Assembly (NCBI GenBank): GCA_027317105.1
Contig: DAHVFH010000170.1
Location: 1 to 36,050, forward strand
DNA from: Cytophagales bacterium
GTDB lineage: Bacteria > Bacteroidota > Bacteroidia > Cytophagales > Cyclobacteriaceae
Length of the DNA: 36,050 nt
Direction of reading: 5' to 3'
A model generated the notes under the pieces. The model ran no database searches. It worked only from the letters and a program-made list of their open reading frames with translations, and was not told the DNA's origin. The position numbers and the translations under genes are program-made. Every line of letters starts with the position of its first letter. Position 1 is the stretch's first letter. This document shows, piece after piece, positions 8,332-16,329 of this stretch.

Positions 8332-8768
8332 TTTGATTCAATTGATCCCAAGAATTTACTTAGCTCTCGAAAGGACAAGGTAGCACAATCATAGCGTTCA
8401 GGAAAGTCATGAACTGTCTTAAATGCCAAAAATTCATCGGTCAAATTTACAAGATCAAAAGCTGTTTTTTTATCCATGAATTCAAGAAATTTTTCGCAAA
8501 TATTCATTGCTTCACCCATAGTCTTCCCTTCAATAGCTCGCACTAACAAGGAGGTAGAAGCTTTTGAAATTGCACAGCCAAACCCATGAAAATAAACTTG
8601 TTGAATGTTCATGCCATCGTGGCTAAGGTACAATTCAAAGCGGTCACCACAAATCGGATTGTAGGCTTTGACGATGGCCGTAGAATCGTTTCTTTTTTCA
8701 AAATGATAAGGCCTCTCATTTTGGTCTTTGATGACTTTAGAATAAAGAATTTTAACATCAACCATCAC
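8328..8768 (-). CDS. sufU: SufU/IscU-type Fe-S cluster assembly protein
   Basis: A 146-residue protein of the NifU N-terminal/SufU family. The three metal-binding cysteines and the conserved Asp are all present: Cys40 and Asp42 in NPICGDRFEL, Cys65 in HGFGCAISKAS, Cys128 in PERYDCATLSF. The longer spacing between Cys65 and Cys128, plus the RYDCATL ending, fits SufU (a zinc-dependent sulfur acceptor for SufS) rather than IscU. It overlaps sufS by 4 bases upstream and moaD by 4 bases downstream. sufB, sufC and sufD are not here. The name SufE would be wrong: the NPxCGD motif is that of the SufU/IscU fold. Confidence 0.9.
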   Translation of the reverse strand: MMVDVKILYSKVIKDQNERPYHFEKRNDSTAIVKAYNPICGDRFELYLSHDGMNIQQVYFHGFGCAISKASTSLLVRAIEGKTMGEAMNICEKFLEFMDKKTAFDLVNLTDEFLAFKTVHDFPERYDCATLSFRELSKFLGSIESK

Positions 8769-9976
8769 GACCAGAATTTTTTTAATTCAATTAAAGAAGC
8801 AATCGTATTTTCAACGTCCTCTTTTGTGTTATAGATAGAGAATGAAGCTCTGACACTAGCCGAAGTATCCATCGCTTTATGCAAAGGCTGTGCGCAATGA
8901 TGACCAGCCCGCACGGCAATGGAGGAACTCGCCAAAAAGCTTGCCACATCATGAGGATGGATATCGTTTACATTGAAAGAGATAATACCTCCTGATTTTT
9001 TTGGATTACCCATTACCTTTATTTTTCCAATCGATTTCAACCCTTCCCTGAAAGAAGTTGTCATCAATGATACATAATCCTCGGCTTCCTTTAAATCCAA
9101 AGACTGAATGAAGTCAATAGCCACGCCCAATCCAATTACCCCAGGAATATTGGCTGTGCCTGCTTCAAGGTTATTTGGATAATCCATGAACTCGGTGTGA
9201 TTCAACGCTACATCTCTAATGCTTCCCCCTCCAAAATTAAAAGGATGTACCCCTGAGGTTAGCTCCTTTTTACAATACAAAACACCAGTTCCTAATGGGC
9301 CAAACATCTTATGGGCAGAGAAAACCAGAAAATCCAAATTCAACTTTTGCACATCAATGGGAGTATGGCCTACACTTTGAGCTCCATCAACTAAAATAGG
9401 AATATTTCTTTTATGCGCTATCGAAATGATTTCTTCAATTGGGTTGATCGTACCCAATACATTCGAAATATGAGTGACCGCAACAAGTTTTGTGTTTTTG
9501 TTTATCAAGGTGGATACTTCTTCCAACATCAAATCACCGTCTTTATTTACAGGAATAACCCGAAGCTCGGCATTGCATTGTGCGCAGACTTGTTGCCAGG
9601 GGATCAGGTTGGCATGGTGCTCCATAGCAGAGATCACCACATTGTCACCAGCTTTCAAAATTCTTTTCAAGAAGCTTTGCGCCACGATGTTTATCGATTC
9701 GGTAGTCCCCTTGGTGAACGCAACAGTATTAGGAGCTTCCGCACGGATAAAATCCGCTACTTTCGTTCTTACCTTTTCATACCGTTCAGTAGCCTTAGAG
9801 GATATTTCATAAAGGCCGCGATGGATATTGGCATTTTCTTTTTCGTAAAAATCAGTGATCGAGGCGATAACAACTTTCGGTTTCTGTGAAGTGGCCGCAC
9901 TGTCGAGATAAACCAATTCCGGCCGATGGATAAAAATCGGAAAATGAGATTTTAAAGACTGCAACGATAATGCCAT
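8765..9976 (-). CDS. sufS: Cysteine desulfurase SufS
   Basis: A 403-residue PLP enzyme of normal SufS length. Visible features: YLDSAATSQKP near the N-terminus, TKGTTESINIV, His120 in AMEHHANLIPW (stacks on PLP), VDGAQSVGH, the PLP-binding Lys223 in FSAHKMFGP, and the catalytic Cys361 in RAGHHCAQPLH. The RAGHHC motif with a short active-site loop is typical of group II desulfurases (SufS) rather than IscS. It releases sulfur from cysteine as a persulfide and would hand it to SufU, and perhaps towards MoaD. First gene of the sufS-sufU-moaD operon, divergent from moaA with 105 bases between starts. Confidence 0.95.
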   Translation of the reverse strand: MALSLQSLKSHFPIFIHRPELVYLDSAATSQKPKVVIASITDFYEKENANIHRGLYEISSKATERYEKVRTKVADFIRAEAPNTVAFTKGTTESINIVAQSFLKRILKAGDNVVISAMEHHANLIPWQQVCAQCNAELRVIPVNKDGDLMLEEVSTLINKNTKLVAVTHISNVLGTINPIEEIISIAHKRNIPILVDGAQSVGHTPIDVQKLNLDFLVFSAHKMFGPLGTGVLYCKKELTSGVHPFNFGGGSIRDVALNHTEFMDYPNNLEAGTANIPGVIGLGVAIDFIQSLDLKEAEDYVSLMTTSFREGLKSIGKIKVMGNPKKSGGIISFNVNDIHPHDVASFLASSSIAVRAGHHCAQPLHKAMDTSASVRASFSIYNTKEDVENTIASLIELKKFWS

Positions 9977-10036
9977 TTGCTTCTAGACCGAGTACGAATT
10001 AGGAATCTTATTTCGTTTAAACAACTTTAGTGTTTT

Positions 10037-10064
10037 TTGGGTTTACTAAATACGAATAATTTTG
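10037..10064 (+). promoter_or_regulatory. Candidate promoter of moaA
   Basis: TTG at 10037-10039 and a perfect -7 box TAATTTTG at 10057-10064 are 17 bases apart, slightly tight for Bacteroidota. The implied start is near 10071, leaving a leader of only about 10 bases. The -7 box overlaps the inverted repeat at 10060-10079. Confidence 0.4.
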
Positions 10065-10079
10065 CTGAACTTAGCAAAA
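10060..10079. promoter_or_regulatory. Perfect inverted repeat just before the moaA start
   Basis: TTTTGCT - GAACTT - AGCAAAA, arms of 7 bases with no mismatch, ending 2 bases before the moaA ATG and overlapping the putative -7 box. It could be an operator or an mRNA hairpin controlling the start. Too short and AT-rich to be certain it is functional. Confidence 0.4.
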
Positions 10080-10081
10080 CA

Positions 10082-11080
10082 ATGAAAGCCACACAAATTT
10101 TTGATAACCACGGTCGCCCCATCAATTACCTTAGACTGGCCGTAACTGACCGATGCAACCTCCGTTGTTTTTACTGTATGCCCGAGGAAGGCATCAAATA
10201 TATGCCTAAAAAGGAACTCTTGACTTTCGAGGAAATTGAAAGATTAGTGACCTTAATGGCGCAAATGGGAATTACAAAAATCCGGTTAACGGGTGGCGAG
10301 CCCTTTGTGCGAAAGGATTTGATGCAATTAATCCGTAAAATTGTTGAAATCGAGGGGATAAAGGATGTACATCTTACTACCAATGGAATCCTTACCGCTC
10401 CTCACATTCCAGAATTAAAGTCGTTAGGCATCGCCTCTGTTAACCTAAGTTTGGATACCCTAGATAGAGAGCGATTCAGGCAGATCACCCGCAGGGATGA
10501 GTTTGAAAAAACCAAAGGGACATTAAAAGCACTACTGGATCATCAGATTCCTGTGAAGATCAACACGGTAGTGATGGAAGGAAAAAACATTGAGGATATT
10601 CTCCCTTTGGTCAGGCTAACTCAAGACCAGGAAACATCGGTTCGGTTTATCGAAGAGATGCCTTTTAACGGTGAAGGCAGCCATTATTCTTCGTTAGCAT
10701 GGACGCACAAGAAAATCCTTGAGCACATTAAAGAAGAATTCCCATTGTTACAAAAAATTCAGGATCCTGAGAACTCCACTTCTTATAACTATACCGTGCC
10801 TGGCTTCAAAGGAAACGTGGGCATCATTGCCGCTTTTAGCCGTACCTTTTGCGGGACCTGCAATCGAATTCGCCTTACCGCCCAAGGTGTGTTGAAAACC
10901 TGCTTGTATGATGACGGAGTATTGAATATCCGAAATATGATGCGAAACGGGTTGAACGATTCAGAAATTAAAAGTCATTTGCTTAAAGCCTTTTCTAACC
11001 GACCCAAAGATGGATTTGAAGCCGAACGAGGAAGAAAGGAAAAATCTGTTTCTGAATCGATGTCCACCATCGGTGGTTAA
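10082..11080 (+). CDS. moaA: GTP 3',8-cyclase MoaA (radical SAM)
   Basis: A 332-residue protein from MKATQIFDNHGRP, the usual MoaA length. The N-terminal radical SAM motif CNLRCFYC gives Cys25, Cys29 and Cys32 for the SAM-binding [4Fe-4S] cluster; RLTGGEPFVRKDL is the GGEP motif. The C-terminal cluster ligands are Cys257, Cys260 and Cys274 (FCGTCNRIRLTAQGVLKTC). The protein ends in IGG, the conserved Gly-Gly tail needed for activity. It converts GTP to 3',8-cyclo-H2GTP, the first step of molybdenum cofactor synthesis. An in-frame TTG at 10037 would add 15 residues but overlaps the promoter. moaC, moaE, mogA and moeA are not in the window. Confidence 0.95.
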   Translation: MKATQIFDNHGRPINYLRLAVTDRCNLRCFYCMPEEGIKYMPKKELLTFEEIERLVTLMAQMGITKIRLTGGEPFVRKDLMQLIRKIVEIEGIKDVHLTTNGILTAPHIPELKSLGIASVNLSLDTLDRERFRQITRRDEFEKTKGTLKALLDHQIPVKINTVVMEGKNIEDILPLVRLTQDQETSVRFIEEMPFNGEGSHYSSLAWTHKKILEHIKEEFPLLQKIQDPENSTSYNYTVPGFKGNVGIIAAFSRTFCGTCNRIRLTAQGVLKTCLYDDGVLNIRNMMRNGLNDSEIKSHLLKAFSNRPKDGFEAERGRKEKSVSESMSTIGG

Positions 11081-11106
11081 ATTCAAAGCATAGGTTATAT
11101 TCTTTA

Positions 11107-12342
11107 ATGAAGTCTTCTATAGAGCAGTTTGATTTGGTAGTCATTGGCGGAGGAGCTGCTGGTTTTTTTGGCGCCATTACAGCCGCTGAATTGAATCCAA
11201 AACTTTCTATCCTTATTCTTGAAAAAACGACAAAACTTCTTTCCAAAGTAAAGGTATCCGGAGGCGGCCGTTGCAACGTCACCCATCATTGTTTTGAGCC
11301 TACGGCTCTTTCAAAACATTATCCGCGTGGAAGTAAAGAATTGAAGTCGCTCTTTCGCGAATTTCAAGCTAAAAATATGGTAGCCTGGTTCGAATCCAAA
11401 AATATTGAATTAAAAACAGAAGAGGACGGCAGGATTTTCCCCGTAACCAATAATTCCCAAACGATCATCGACTGTTTTCTTCAGGAAGCCGCACGACACT
11501 ACATTATAATCAAAACACAATCTGAAGTAAAAAAAATAAGGAAAGAAGCCGATGGATTTTCCATAGAACTTAACACACAAGAAATTCATGCTACCAAAAT
11601 TCTAATCGCCACAGGAGGATATAATAATCTACAAAGTTATGAATGGCTTAAGCCGGCTACCATTACCAATCCTATCCCCTCCCTCTTTACTTTCAATGAT
11701 TCCGTAAAGAAGTTTAAAGACTTGATGGGAGTGTCCGTGTCCATGGCAGAAATCAAAATTGCAAGCACAAAATTTTCAGAAACCGGACCATTGCTTATTA
11801 CGCATTGGGGGCTAAGCGGTCCTGCTGTAATTAAACTGTCTGCCTGGGCTGCTGAATACCTTTACGAAAGTAATTATGAATTCACTGTGCTGGTCAATTG
11901 GACCGGAGGCTTCGGTGAAGAAGAAGTCCGAAAGGATTTTCAAAATCAAAACATTCATCATGGCAAGCAAAAAGTAATCAGCCACCCACTTTATAAAATC
12001 CCTTCTCGCTTGTGGGCCCGGTTGTGTACGTTAGTCGAGATAGAAGAAAATCGAAGTTGGGCAGAGCTTCCACGAAAAAACATGAATCGGCTCATTGAAT
12101 ATATGATTCGGTGCTCCTTTGAGATCAAAGGCAAAACAACATTCAAAGAAGAGTTTGTCACCTGCGGAGGAATCGATTTGAATTCCATTGCCCTAAAGAC
12201 AATGGAAAGCAAACAGGTAAGTGGAATTTACTTTGCCGGTGAAGTACTCAACATTGATGGAGAAACGGGAGGGTTCAATTTTCAAGCTGCATGGACTACT
12301 GCATATGTTGCAGCAAAAGCGATTAATGAATCGTTAAAGTAG
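11107..12342 (+). CDS. HI0933/BaiN-type NAD(P)/FAD-dependent oxidoreductase
   Basis: A 411-residue flavoprotein. The N-terminal Rossmann motif is VVIGGGAAGFFGAITAAE (residues about 10-28); then VKVSGGGRCNVTH, the signature of the HI0933 family; IATGGYN in the middle; HWGLSGPAVIKLS; and FAGEVLNIDGETGGFNFQAAWTTAYVA at the C-terminus for FAD binding. The family is widespread, often annotated aminoacetone oxidase or BaiN-like, and its physiological substrate is not settled. It follows moaA by 26 bases on the same strand and may be co-transcribed, but a functional link is not shown. Confidence 0.92.
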   Translation: MKSSIEQFDLVVIGGGAAGFFGAITAAELNPKLSILILEKTTKLLSKVKVSGGGRCNVTHHCFEPTALSKHYPRGSKELKSLFREFQAKNMVAWFESKNIELKTEEDGRIFPVTNNSQTIIDCFLQEAARHYIIIKTQSEVKKIRKEADGFSIELNTQEIHATKILIATGGYNNLQSYEWLKPATITNPIPSLFTFNDSVKKFKDLMGVSVSMAEIKIASTKFSETGPLLITHWGLSGPAVIKLSAWAAEYLYESNYEFTVLVNWTGGFGEEEVRKDFQNQNIHHGKQKVISHPLYKIPSRLWARLCTLVEIEENRSWAELPRKNMNRLIEYMIRCSFEIKGKTTFKEEFVTCGGIDLNSIALKTMESKQVSGIYFAGEVLNIDGETGGFNFQAAWTTAYVAAKAINESLK

Positions 12343-12355
12343 CAAAAGGCAACTC

Positions 12356-13099
12356 CTATTCATTTTTGTCTTGGATTTTACTTTGCATTAAATCATTTTC
12401 TTCCTTGGAATCTATGTCCTCCGGATCAAGCTCCACTGCTTTAACAAATTCCTTTTTTGCTTCTGCCAGTTTGCCAAGTTCGGAATATAGCCGCCCTAAA
12501 TTAAAGTGGGCACGAGCGTTTTCCGGCTCAATTAAAATTGCCTTGTTATAGTATGTTTCTGCAAGATTCTTCTTTCCTTGTTGATCATAAAGATTGCCAA
12601 GATTGACAATCGCAAGAATTTCCATGGAATCGAGATGAACAGCTTCCTTAAACATTTTTTCTGCCTCTTTCCCACGGCCTACACTTGCCAAATAGACGCC
12701 ATAACAGTTTAGGGTAGAGACCCTGTGTTTTTTCTTTTCATCCCCTTTTTGAAAGTGAAGTAAAAACTGAAAGTCAATATCGTGTAATCCTTCCGGAGGC
12801 TTACTCCCCCAGGTTGGGTCACTTCCTATCCGGTTTACTTTTGCACTCAGTCGTTTGATTTCTAAATCTAACCGCTTCTGTTCAGATAGCTCATAGGCTT
12901 TTGCATACGCTTCTTCTGCCATCTCAAAATGTTCCTCTTCAAAAAATTCGTCACCTAACCGTTCGTATTGATAAATGACTTTACGTGCCTGGTAACGATC
13001 CCATTGGTCTTGTAGGGAAGGAATAAAAAAAGCCAACGCCATCACTGCGGCACCGCCCAAACTAGCCAAAACCGGCCAGATTTTTTTCAGCTTCTCCAT
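12356..13099 (-). CDS. TPR-repeat membrane-anchored protein
   Basis: A 247-residue protein with one N-terminal membrane segment (residues about 9-28, VLASLGGAAVMALAFFIPSL) and no cleavage site, so it is probably anchored with the rest in the periplasm. Residues about 40-75 resemble a TPR-like hairpin (EHFEMAEEAYAKAYEL). Residues about 135-240 are at least three clear TPRs: NCYGVYLASVGRGKEAEKMF, AIVNLGNLYDQQGKKNLAET, AHFNLGRLYSELGKLAEAKK. The acidic/Lys tail follows. TPRs mediate protein binding; the partner is unknown. It is convergent with the flavoprotein gene, 13 bases apart, and divergent from the acyltransferase. Confidence 0.82.
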   Translation of the reverse strand: MEKLKKIWPVLASLGGAAVMALAFFIPSLQDQWDRYQARKVIYQYERLGDEFFEEEHFEMAEEAYAKAYELSEQKRLDLEIKRLSAKVNRIGSDPTWGSKPPEGLHDIDFQFLLHFQKGDEKKKHRVSTLNCYGVYLASVGRGKEAEKMFKEAVHLDSMEILAIVNLGNLYDQQGKKNLAETYYNKAILIEPENARAHFNLGRLYSELGKLAEAKKEFVKAVELDPEDIDSKEENDLMQSKIQDKNE

Positions 13100-13190
13100 C
13101 GGATTTCATTTTCATTCGAAAGTTAGCAAAAATGACTTCGCAAAGCGATGGTTCAATTTTTTTACCAAAAGCTTTTCCTATTTTTACACC

Positions 13191-14081
13191 ATGCAGGCCC
13201 TATCATTTTATTTTGTTTTTCCATTTCTTTACCTGATTGCCTCTCTCCCCTTTTGTGCACTGTATCGATTATCTGATTTTTTGTTCCATTTATTATGGCT
13301 TTCCGGATACCGTAAAAAAGTAGTTTTGAGTAACTTAAGAAATTCATTTCCAGAGAAAAATACCTTGGAAACTGAAGCACTTTGCAAAGCTTATTTCAGA
13401 TACCTTTGCGACCTAACGCTGGAAACATTAAAAACCATGCGAATGAGTGAAGAAGAGATAAAGAGGCGGTGCATCTATGAGCAGCCTAAGTGGCTTACTC
13501 AATTTTATAACGAAAAGAGAAGCCTCATTTTTGTAATGGGCCACTATGGAAATTGGGAATGGGCTGGCCCATCCTTCGTTTTCAATAACCAATTTAAACT
13601 GACAGTTGTTTATCGACCGTTGTCTAATCCCTATTTTGAAAAGATGATGACTTCAATGCGCACAAAATTTGGAACCCGTATTGTACCAGCTAACCTTGCT
13701 TTGCGTGAGATGGTTTCCAACCGAAAAAACGTAACGGCAACTGCTTTAATTGCCGATCAAGCGGCTACTACCGCCAACTCGTATTGGACAACCTTTCTCA
13801 ATCAGGAGACTGCTGTTTTTAACGGCCCAGAAAAACTTGCTGTAAAATTTAATTATCCGGTTGTTTACATGAGGATTCAGCGTATCGGACGAGGCTACTA
13901 TAAACTTACCCCCGAACTTTTGTTTGAGAACCCAGCTTCCACAATGGAAGGAGAAATCCTTGAGGCATTTACAAAACGACTCGAAAAGGAAATTATCCTC
14001 GATCCCACCATTTGGCTTTGGTCACACCGCAGATGGAAACACCAACGCCCTGAACCTGCGCCTGTTGAGTCCAAAGTATAG
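13191..14081 (+). CDS. LpxL/HtrB-family lipid acyltransferase
   Basis: A 296-residue protein of the lysophospholipid/lipid A acyltransferase superfamily. A membrane segment covers residues 5-38, followed by RKKVVLSNLRNSFP, typical of the family. The catalytic HX4E motif is His118 to Glu123 in GHYGNWEWAG. Further family marks are VYRPLSNPYF, IADQAA (variant of the usual LxDQ motif) and a C-terminal IWLWSHRRWKHQRP. It would transfer a secondary acyl chain to a lipid A precursor or a Bacteroidota-specific aminolipid at the inner membrane. The exact lipid is uncertain. The desaturase start lies 50 bases downstream. Confidence 0.9.
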   Translation: MQALSFYFVFPFLYLIASLPFCALYRLSDFLFHLLWLSGYRKKVVLSNLRNSFPEKNTLETEALCKAYFRYLCDLTLETLKTMRMSEEEIKRRCIYEQPKWLTQFYNEKRSLIFVMGHYGNWEWAGPSFVFNNQFKLTVVYRPLSNPYFEKMMTSMRTKFGTRIVPANLALREMVSNRKNVTATALIADQAATTANSYWTTFLNQETAVFNGPEKLAVKFNYPVVYMRIQRIGRGYYKLTPELLFENPASTMEGEILEAFTKRLEKEIILDPTIWLWSHRRWKHQRPEPAPVESKV

Positions 14082-14100
14082 GTATTTTTGTGTACCTTTG
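14065..14100 (+). promoter_or_regulatory. Candidate promoter of the fatty acid desaturase
   Basis: A perfect -7 box TACCTTTG(C) at 14093-14100 with TTG at 14065-14067 (spacing 25, wide). It lies across the end of the acyltransferase gene, 30 bases before the desaturase ATG, so the desaturase may have its own transcript as well as read-through. Confidence 0.4.
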
Positions 14101-14130
14101 CGAATTATAAACAACACAAAACACCTTTTC

Positions 14131-15111
14131 ATGCGTTCTGGTAAAGAGTTAATTTCAGATAGTAAGCAGTTTAGTTCCGAATACCGATGGAGAAGTTGGG
14201 TTGAATTACTCGCCACTTTTTGTTTGACAATTCTTCTATTTACAATTGGTTTGATCGAATCCATCCCCGTTTTTGTCAGGGTTTTCGCTAGTTTAACCTG
14301 CGGGCTGATTTATGTAAGATTGTTCGTCATCTACCATGATTATCAACACCGGGCCATACTGCAAAACTCTGTGTTGGCCCATTGGATCATGGTTTTTATT
14401 GGCATTTTCCTTTTGGCTCCAGAGGCAATCTGGAAGCGTTCGCACGATCATCACCATAATCACAATTCTAAATTAACCCTAAGCGGTATCGGTTCCTATC
14501 CCACCGTAAGCAAAACCCGGTTCTTAGGTTTATCGAGGAGAGAGCAGCGGCTCTACCTGATCAACCGTCATCCACTTACTGTGATTTTTGGCTACTTCAC
14601 TTTGTTCATTTATTGGCTAAATATTAAGTCTTATTTTGAGAGCCCTAAAAAACATATTGACTCGCTAGTGGCGTTACTCTTACATGCCACGGCCGCAGGG
14701 GCCATCATTTATTTCTTCGGGCTCACAATATTTTTCATCACTTGGTTCTTTCCTTTTCTTATGGCCTTTGCTATTGGATCTTACTTATTCTACTCCCAAC
14801 ATAATTTTCCGTCCGCCAAATTTCATGAGAATAATGAGTGGGCTTACGATCGTGCCGCGATCGATTCCACAAGTCGAATGATTATGAGTCCGGTTATGAA
14901 TTGGTTCACCGGTAATATCGGATACCACCATGTACACCATTTGAATTCGCGAATTCCTTTTTATCGGCTAAAAGAAGCCATGAGCAGCATGCCCGAATTG
15001 GATAACGTACCAACCACCTCATGGAGCCCCTTGGAAATCATTCGCTGCCTGAGACTTAAATTGTGGGATGCAGAGCAAAAGAAAATGATCACGCTGTCGC
15101 AACTCCGTTAG
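14131..15111 (+). CDS. Membrane fatty acid desaturase
   Basis: A 326-residue membrane protein from MRSGKELISDS. Three His boxes of membrane di-iron desaturases are present: HDYQH, then HDHHHNH, then YHHVHHLNSR, with hydrophobic pairs around them (LATFCLTILLFTIGLI, HWIMVFIGIFLLAPEAIW, AAGAIIYFFGLTIFFITWFFPFLMAFAIGSYL). It would insert a double bond into fatty acyl chains using oxygen and an electron donor at the inner membrane. Hydroxylases and ketolases share the fold, so the exact reaction is not proven. The longer in-frame reading from 13924 runs inside the acyltransferase gene and is rejected. The next gene starts 7 bases after the stop. Confidence 0.88.
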   Translation: MRSGKELISDSKQFSSEYRWRSWVELLATFCLTILLFTIGLIESIPVFVRVFASLTCGLIYVRLFVIYHDYQHRAILQNSVLAHWIMVFIGIFLLAPEAIWKRSHDHHHNHNSKLTLSGIGSYPTVSKTRFLGLSRREQRLYLINRHPLTVIFGYFTLFIYWLNIKSYFESPKKHIDSLVALLLHATAAGAIIYFFGLTIFFITWFFPFLMAFAIGSYLFYSQHNFPSAKFHENNEWAYDRAAIDSTSRMIMSPVMNWFTGNIGYHHVHHLNSRIPFYRLKEAMSSMPELDNVPTTSWSPLEIIRCLRLKLWDAEQKKMITLSQLR

Positions 15112-15118
15112 ATACGCC

Positions 15119-16324
15119 TTGAAGTTAATTCTTAAAATTGTTGGAAACCTTGCCTTTCAGGTGTTGGTTGCCATTGGGATAGGTGTCTGTGTGGGTCAGT
15201 TTTATCCGGCCACAGGGGTAAAAATGGAAGTCGTTGGAAAGTCATTCGTTGCGATCCTCAAACTGTTTATTCCACCAATTATATTTCTCACGATCACCCT
15301 TGGTATTGCCGGCATTGGAGATCTTAAAAAAGTAGGAAGGGTTGGCATCAAAGCGTTAATCTACTTCGAAATCGTCACCACTTTTGCCTTGGTTATCGGG
15401 CTTCTTATCGCATTAATTCTTACCCCAGGGCACATCAATAAAAGTGGACTACCCATCCAAGACGCCTCTCCTTATACTCAGCAGGCGAATCACTCTTTCG
15501 ATTGGATTCAATTCTTTATGGCCAACAGTACCTTGCAGGTATTGGTTCTGGCCATTCTTTCTGGTATTCTTCTAAATTATTACAGGCACCGAGAAAAGAT
15601 TGTAATCCAATTGGAAAAAATAGCCAAAGTAGTTTACAAATTACTCAAGTACGTCATGTACCTGGCTCCGTTGGGCGCGTTTGGCGGAATTGCTTTTGCG
15701 GTAGGCAAGTTTGGCTTACAGTCATTACTACCATTGGGCAAACTTATGTTTTGCGTTTATCTTACGATGTTCCTATTTATTTTTTTAGTGTTAGGGGCAA
15801 TACTTCGTTACTATAAAATCAGCATTTGGAGTTATTTGAAGACTATTAAAGAGGAAATATTAATTGTATTGGCCACCTCTTCTTCAGAGGCCGCTTTACC
15901 TTCATTGATTAACAAATTGGAAAAAATGGGCTGCAGTAAATCGGTGGTTGGGCTTGTTGTCCCAACCGGCTATTCCTTTAATCTCGATGGCACATCTATC
16001 TATCTATCGATGTCGGTATTATTTATAGCTCAATTATACAATGTCCCATTGGGATTTGGCGAATTATTAGCCATCATTGGAATACTGATGATAACCTCTA
16101 AAGGTGCTGCTGGCGTTACCGGAAGCGGATTTATTATTTTGGCTTCCACCCTAACGGCCCTGCATAAAATCCCCGTTGAGGGGTTAGCTTTTTTACTGGG
16201 CGTTGACAAATTTATGAGTGAAGCCCGCGCGATTACTAACATCATCGGTAATGGAGTAGCCACATTGGTCATTGCCAAAAATGAAAACGAATTTTCTATC
16301 AATCTTGAGGAGGAAAAACCCTGA
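15119..16324 (+). CDS. DctA-like dicarboxylate/amino acid:cation symporter (DAACS family)
   Basis: A 401-residue transporter with about eight membrane segments and two re-entrant loops. Signature stretches: SSSEAALPSLINKLEKMGCS (hairpin 1, Ser-rich), VVPTGYSFNLDGTSIYLS (the NLDGT cation/substrate motif), ITSKGAAGVTGSGFIILA (hairpin 2), and GVDKFMSEARAITNIIGNGVA. The last motif and the PTGYSFNLDGTSIY wording are closer to C4-dicarboxylate carrier DctA than to glutamate carriers, so succinate/fumarate/malate uptake is the best guess. The start is TTG at 15119; the next Met is at residue 36, inside the conserved N-terminal region, so TTG is preferred. It converges on the GH57 gene with 5 bases between. 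Confidence 0.9.
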   Translation: MKLILKIVGNLAFQVLVAIGIGVCVGQFYPATGVKMEVVGKSFVAILKLFIPPIIFLTITLGIAGIGDLKKVGRVGIKALIYFEIVTTFALVIGLLIALILTPGHINKSGLPIQDASPYTQQANHSFDWIQFFMANSTLQVLVLAILSGILLNYYRHREKIVIQLEKIAKVVYKLLKYVMYLAPLGAFGGIAFAVGKFGLQSLLPLGKLMFCVYLTMFLFIFLVLGAILRYYKISIWSYLKTIKEEILIVLATSSSEAALPSLINKLEKMGCSKSVVGLVVPTGYSFNLDGTSIYLSMSVLFIAQLYNVPLGFGELLAIIGILMITSKGAAGVTGSGFIILASTLTALHKIPVEGLAFLLGVDKFMSEARAITNIIGNGVATLVIAKNENEFSINLEEEKP

Positions 16325-16329
16325 CTTGA

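Noticed and set aside
13924..14130. Extended N-terminus of the desaturase
   Set aside because: These 69 residues come from another frame of the acyltransferase gene and have no membrane or desaturase features; the ATG at 14131 follows a promoter-like box and gives a normal length.
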